This document shows, in pieces, positions 6,521 through 9,154 of a stretch of 9,154 nucleotides of DNA. Origin of the DNA: Metarhizobium sp039808465 (GTDB lineage: Bacteria; Pseudomonadota; Alphaproteobacteria; Rhizobiales; Rhizobiaceae); the NCBI GenBank assembly GCA_039808465.1, contig JBDHTA010000163.1, forward strand, positions 1-9,154. The letters run 5' to 3'. Under the pieces are notes generated by a model. That model did not search any database. It had not been told where the DNA came from and worked only from the letters and a program-made list of their open reading frames with translations. Position numbers and translations under genes: made by a program. Each line of letters starts with the position of its first letter. Positions within the stretch are counted from its first letter, which is position 1.

Positions 6521-6536
6521 CTGAATGTTCATTCAG
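6521..6536. promoter_or_regulatory. Likely TetR operator palindrome
   Basis: CTGAATG-TT-CATTCAG is a perfect inverted repeat with seven-base arms and a two-base centre. TGAAT/ATTCA half-sites of this length are typical of TetR-family operators. It lies between the divergent TetR gene and the oxidoreductase gene, 66 bases before the oxidoreductase start codon and next to an AT-rich palindrome CAAATTTG (6513-6520). I infer that the adjacent BetI-like regulator binds here and represses both directions until its ligand appears. Only one copy of the site was found in the region. Confidence 0.7.
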
Positions 6537-6601
6537 TACGGCTGGACAGAACGGTGTTTTTCATGCCAGTTTTCCTGGGCGCACGGCAGGAGGGGGCCAG
6601 G

Positions 6602-8221
6602 ATGAAGACCCATGACGTGATCATGATCGGCGGCGGGCATAACGGGCTGGTAGCGGCCTGTTACCTGCAACGGGCGGGGCTGGATGTCCTCGTTCTCGAA
6701 AAGAACGACTGGGTGGGCGGAGCGGCCACCAGCCGCGAGTTGACGCCCGGCTTTCTCTATTCGAACTGTTCCTATGTCTGCTCGCTGTTCCGCCCGGAAA
6801 TCATGCGCGATCTGGAACTGCCGCGCCATGGCTTGCAGGTGATTTCCTACGAGGGCGGGGCGGTGTTTACCCGTGACGGCGATTACCTCGCCTCCTACCG
6901 CGACCATGACAGCCACCGCCGCGAATTCGCCCGCTGGTCGAAACGCGACGCCGAAGCCTATGAGCGCTACGCCCGCGACGTGACGCGGCAATGCCGCTTC
7001 ATCCAGCCGCTGTTGATGCGCACCGCGCCCGATCCTTTCTCCTTCAAGCCGCGCGATCTCGGCGAGCTGATGTTCCTGGCCAAACGCTTCGGCGAAAGCT
7101 CACCGGAGCAGATGGCCGAGACGCTGCGCTTCTGGACCATGTCGATCTCGGATTTCCTCGACGAATATTTCGAGACCGACGTCATCAAGGCCTATCTGGC
7201 GCTGTCGGGCATCATCGGCACGGCGCTGGGGCCGATGTCGCCGGGCACGGCCTATGTGCTGCTGCATCACTACATGGGCGAGGTGGACGGCTCCGTCGGC
7301 GCGTGGGGCTATGCCCGTGGCGGCATGGGGGCGATCACGCAGGCGCTGGCGAAATCCTTCCTTGCCTCCGGCGGCACCATCCGCACCGGCGCCTCCGTCT
7401 CGAAGGTGCTGACGCGTGGCGGCGAGGCGACGGGCGTGGTGCTGGACGATGGCGAGGAGGTGCGGGCGCGGCTGGTGGTCTCCAACGCGGATGTGAAGCG
7501 CACCTTCCTGTCGCTGGTCGAGGAAAAGGAACTGCCGGAAAAATTCGTCCGCCGCGTGCGCAATTTCAAGATGCGCGGCTCCTCCGGCAAGCTCAATATC
7601 GCGCTGGACAGCCTGCCGGAATTTCCGGCCCTGCCTGCCGGTTCGAGCTGCATTCGCGGCGACATGCATTTCACCGACTCGGTGGAGCGCATGGAGCGCG
7701 CCTATGACGACTGGAAGGGCGGCCGCTGGTCCGCCGATCCCTTCATCGACATGATGATCCCGACGACGGTGGACCCGACCATGGCTTCGCCGGGCAAGCA
7801 TTTCATGAGCTGCTTCGTGCAATATTGCCCGCCCAAGGTGGAAGGCCGCGACTGGACGGATGCCGATCGCGACGCCTTCGCCGAAACCGTGGTGCGCCAG
7901 ATCGCCGAATATTCGCCGGGCTTCCGCGACCGCATCGTGCATATGGAGGTGCGCACGCCTCGCGAAATCGAGGAGGAAGTCGGCATCACCGAAGGCAATA
8001 TCTTCCAGGGCGAACTGACCTTCGACCAGCTTCTCTTCAACCGGCCGGTGCCGGGCTATGCGCAATATCGCAGCCCGATCAAGGGCCTGTATATCTGCGG
8101 CTCCTCCACCCATCCGGGCGGCGGGGTGATGGGCGCGCCGGGCCGCAACGCGGCGGCGGAAATCCTGCGCGACCTGAAACGCGGACGCCAACAGATGAGC
8201 GAAGCCCATGACGTCATTTGA
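6602..8221 (+). CDS. FAD-dependent oxidoreductase, phytoene desaturase/PYROXD2-like
   Basis: This is a 539-residue flavoprotein of the COG1233 group (NAD(P)/FAD-dependent oxidoreductases related to phytoene desaturases, amine oxidases and human PYROXD2). The N-terminal dinucleotide-binding fold is textbook: DVIMIGGGHNGLVAACYL (5-22), with an acidic end of strand two in VLEK (31-34) and VGGAATSRE after it. A middle block includes SISDFLDEYFETDVIKAYLA (181-200) and WGYARGGMGAITQALA (235-250). The C-terminal FAD-closing motif is GLYICGSSTHPGGGVMGAPG (495-514), followed by RNAAAEIL. No signal peptide or membrane helix is seen, so it should be cytoplasmic. The start at 6602 is chosen because the fold begins at once and AGGAGGGGG lies five bases upstream; in-frame ATGs at 6320 and 6563 only add an unconserved tail. 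It overlaps the next paralogue by 14 bases. The substrate is unknown; carotenoid synthesis is not suggested by the neighbours, while amine-related oxidation would fit the adjacent binding protein. Confidence 0.88.
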   Translation: MKTHDVIMIGGGHNGLVAACYLQRAGLDVLVLEKNDWVGGAATSRELTPGFLYSNCSYVCSLFRPEIMRDLELPRHGLQVISYEGGAVFTRDGDYLASYRDHDSHRREFARWSKRDAEAYERYARDVTRQCRFIQPLLMRTAPDPFSFKPRDLGELMFLAKRFGESSPEQMAETLRFWTMSISDFLDEYFETDVIKAYLALSGIIGTALGPMSPGTAYVLLHHYMGEVDGSVGAWGYARGGMGAITQALAKSFLASGGTIRTGASVSKVLTRGGEATGVVLDDGEEVRARLVVSNADVKRTFLSLVEEKELPEKFVRRVRNFKMRGSSGKLNIALDSLPEFPALPAGSSCIRGDMHFTDSVERMERAYDDWKGGRWSADPFIDMMIPTTVDPTMASPGKHFMSCFVQYCPPKVEGRDWTDADRDAFAETVVRQIAEYSPGFRDRIVHMEVRTPREIEEEVGITEGNIFQGELTFDQLLFNRPVPGYAQYRSPIKGLYICGSSTHPGGGVMGAPGRNAAAEILRDLKRGRQQMSEAHDVI

Positions 8222-9154
8222 TGCAATCGTGATCGGGGCCGGTCATAACGGCCTCACGGCAGCGACGGCGCTGGCCCGGGGCGGACGCAAGGTGATCGTG
8301 CTGGAAGCCGCCGCCGAGACCGGCGGGGCGTTGCGCGGCGACGAATTTCACCCCGGCTTTCGCGCCGATGGTCTGGCGCATATGCTCAACCGGCTCGATC
8401 CCGATGTGATCAGGCTGATGGGCATTCCGGCTGATCTGTTCGACGTCCGGGCGCTGCCGACCGTCGTGCTGTCTGAGGGCCGCGAGCCCGTCATTCTCGA
8501 AGAGGGCTATGGCGAGCAGCTTTTCGGCGTCACCCCGGCGGAAGGGGAGGCCTTCCGGCAATTGCGCGAAAAGCTCGTCTTTCAGGCGGGCATCCTCAAG
8601 CGCTTCCTGAAACGCCCGCCGCCGGAGATCGGCGGCCTGAAAGCTGGGGATTATGCCGCATTCGCCTCGTCAGGCCTTTCGCTGCTGCTGAAGGGGCGGG
8701 AAGAAGGCCGCGATTTCCTGCGCATGCTGCTGATGAACGTCGCCGATGTCGCCGACGAATATCTGACCGACGACCGGCTGAAGGCGCTGCTTGCCTTCGA
8801 CGCCACGCTCGGCGTCCACCTAGGCCCGCGCTCGCCGACCTCGCTGCTCGGCCTTTATTATCGCCTGACCGGGGAAGCCAATGGCCGCACCGGGGCGCAG
8901 ATCATGCCGAAGGGCGGCATGGCGGCCCTGGCGCGGGCTTTCGAGGCGGGCGCGCAGGCCAGAGGCGTGACGATCCGCACCGGCGCGGCGGTGGCGCGCA
9001 TTCTGGCCGAACGCGGCGTGGCTGGCGGCGTGATGCTGGCGAGCGGCGAAACGCTGAACGCGCCGGTGATCGTTTCCGCCATCCACCCGCAGACGACCTT
9101 CCTGCATCTGGTCGACGCCGCCGAGATCGGAACCGGTTTCAGCCGTGGCATCCG
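8208..9154 (+). CDS. Second FAD-dependent oxidoreductase paralogue (partial)
   Basis: This is the N-terminal 315 residues of a second COG1233-type flavoprotein, cut by the right edge; the family runs to about 500-540 residues. The FAD-binding fold is intact: DAIVIGAGHNGLTAATAL (5-22), VIVLEAAAETGG (29-40). The middle region aligns with the upstream paralogue: VADEYLTDDRLKALLAF (181-197), LGPRSPTSLLGLYYRLTGEA (205-224), MPKGGMAALARAF (233-245) and GVTIRTGAAVARIL (253-266). It differs where the first protein has the aromatic WGYARGG segment, reading IMPKGG here. The two proteins are clearly homologous but not near-identical, so they probably have separate or complementary roles, perhaps as subunits of one enzyme. 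The ATG at 8208 lies inside the end of the first gene (14-base overlap) with only a weak upstream GAG-type ribosome binding site, which suggests translational coupling. It should share the promoter and operator upstream of the first oxidoreductase. Confidence 0.85.
   Translation, partial: MTSFDAIVIGAGHNGLTAATALARGGRKVIVLEAAAETGGALRGDEFHPGFRADGLAHMLNRLDPDVIRLMGIPADLFDVRALPTVVLSEGREPVILEEGYGEQLFGVTPAEGEAFRQLREKLVFQAGILKRFLKRPPPEIGGLKAGDYAAFASSGLSLLLKGREEGRDFLRMLLMNVADVADEYLTDDRLKALLAFDATLGVHLGPRSPTSLLGLYYRLTGEANGRTGAQIMPKGGMAALARAFEAGAQARGVTIRTGAAVARILAERGVAGGVMLASGETLNAPVIVSAIHPQTTFLHLVDAAEIGTGFSRGI

Larger units (their letters stand above)
6317..6601. promoter_or_regulatory. Divergent control region of tetR unit and oxidoreductases
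   Basis: This 285-base stretch has no convincing gene of its own and separates the minus-strand TetR unit from the plus-strand oxidoreductases. It is locally AT-richer around 6480-6540, where the candidate promoter and the operator lie. Toward the TetR gene there is a long GC-rich leader with a small hairpin, GGGGC-GGCGC-GCCCC (6406-6420). Toward the oxidoreductase gene there is a leader of about 65 bases ending in a strong AGGAGGGGG ribosome binding site (6588-6596). An in-frame ORF crosses the whole stretch on the plus strand, but its product has low complexity and no family similarity that I recognise. Confidence 0.6.

Noticed and set aside
6320..6601. N-terminal extension of the first FAD oxidoreductase (in-frame ATGs at 6320 and 6563)
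   Set aside because: The extension runs through the promoter and operator region, is low-complexity, and would put 94 residues before an FAD fold that normally sits at the very start; AGGAGG precedes the ATG at 6602.
7100..8209. Long minus-strand open frame opposite the first oxidoreductase (369 codons)
   Set aside because: The translation is rich in alanine, arginine and histidine with no motif, as expected from the antisense of a GC-rich coding region.
6602..9154. Carotenoid biosynthesis cluster, because of phytoene desaturase similarity
   Set aside because: No phytoene synthase, cyclase or other isoprenoid gene is visible, and the sequence motifs fit the broad COG1233/PYROXD2-like group rather than true CrtI enzymes.

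Overview
The window looks like chromosomal or large-replicon DNA of a GC-rich alphaproteobacterium, most likely of the Rhizobiaceae or a close family. The reasons are a malonyl-CoA synthetase that matches the rhizobial MatB type closely, a multi-repeat DUF1217 protein (a family best known from rhizobia and relatives), and dense, short-spaced genes with strong GC bias at third codon positions. No RNA gene, insertion sequence, CRISPR array or phage gene was seen, and the window is almost fully coding.

Layout from left to right. (1) Minus strand: the N-terminal half of malonyl-CoA synthetase (matB), running off the left edge. (2) A 125-base gap holding a long hairpin. (3) Minus strand: a 973-residue protein with five DUF1217-type repeats plus a related C-terminal unit. 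A large coiled coil is inserted in the middle of its second repeat. (4) A divergent promoter region, then, plus strand: a 182-residue XRE-cupin regulator of the PuuR type. (5) A GC-rich hairpin terminator shared by two convergent transcription units. (6) Minus strand: a two-gene unit made of a BetI-like TetR regulator followed 19 bases later by a PotD/PotF-like periplasmic binding protein. (7) A 285-base regulatory region with a clear TetR-style operator palindrome. (8) Plus strand: two overlapping, paralogous FAD-dependent oxidoreductases of the phytoene desaturase/PYROXD2-like group. The second runs off the right edge.

The most interesting part is positions 4546 to 9154. A TetR regulator, a periplasmic binding protein and a divergent pair of flavoprotein oxidoreductases sit around one operator. 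I infer a substrate-inducible module that captures an amine-like or other small cationic compound and oxidises it. The ligand is unknown, and the binding protein appears to lack one acidic residue that classical polyamine binders use. A PuuR-like regulator next door fits the amine theme but is not proven to belong to the module. The left part (matB, DUF1217) looks functionally separate: malonate activation, and a protein of unknown role with a possible link to motility.
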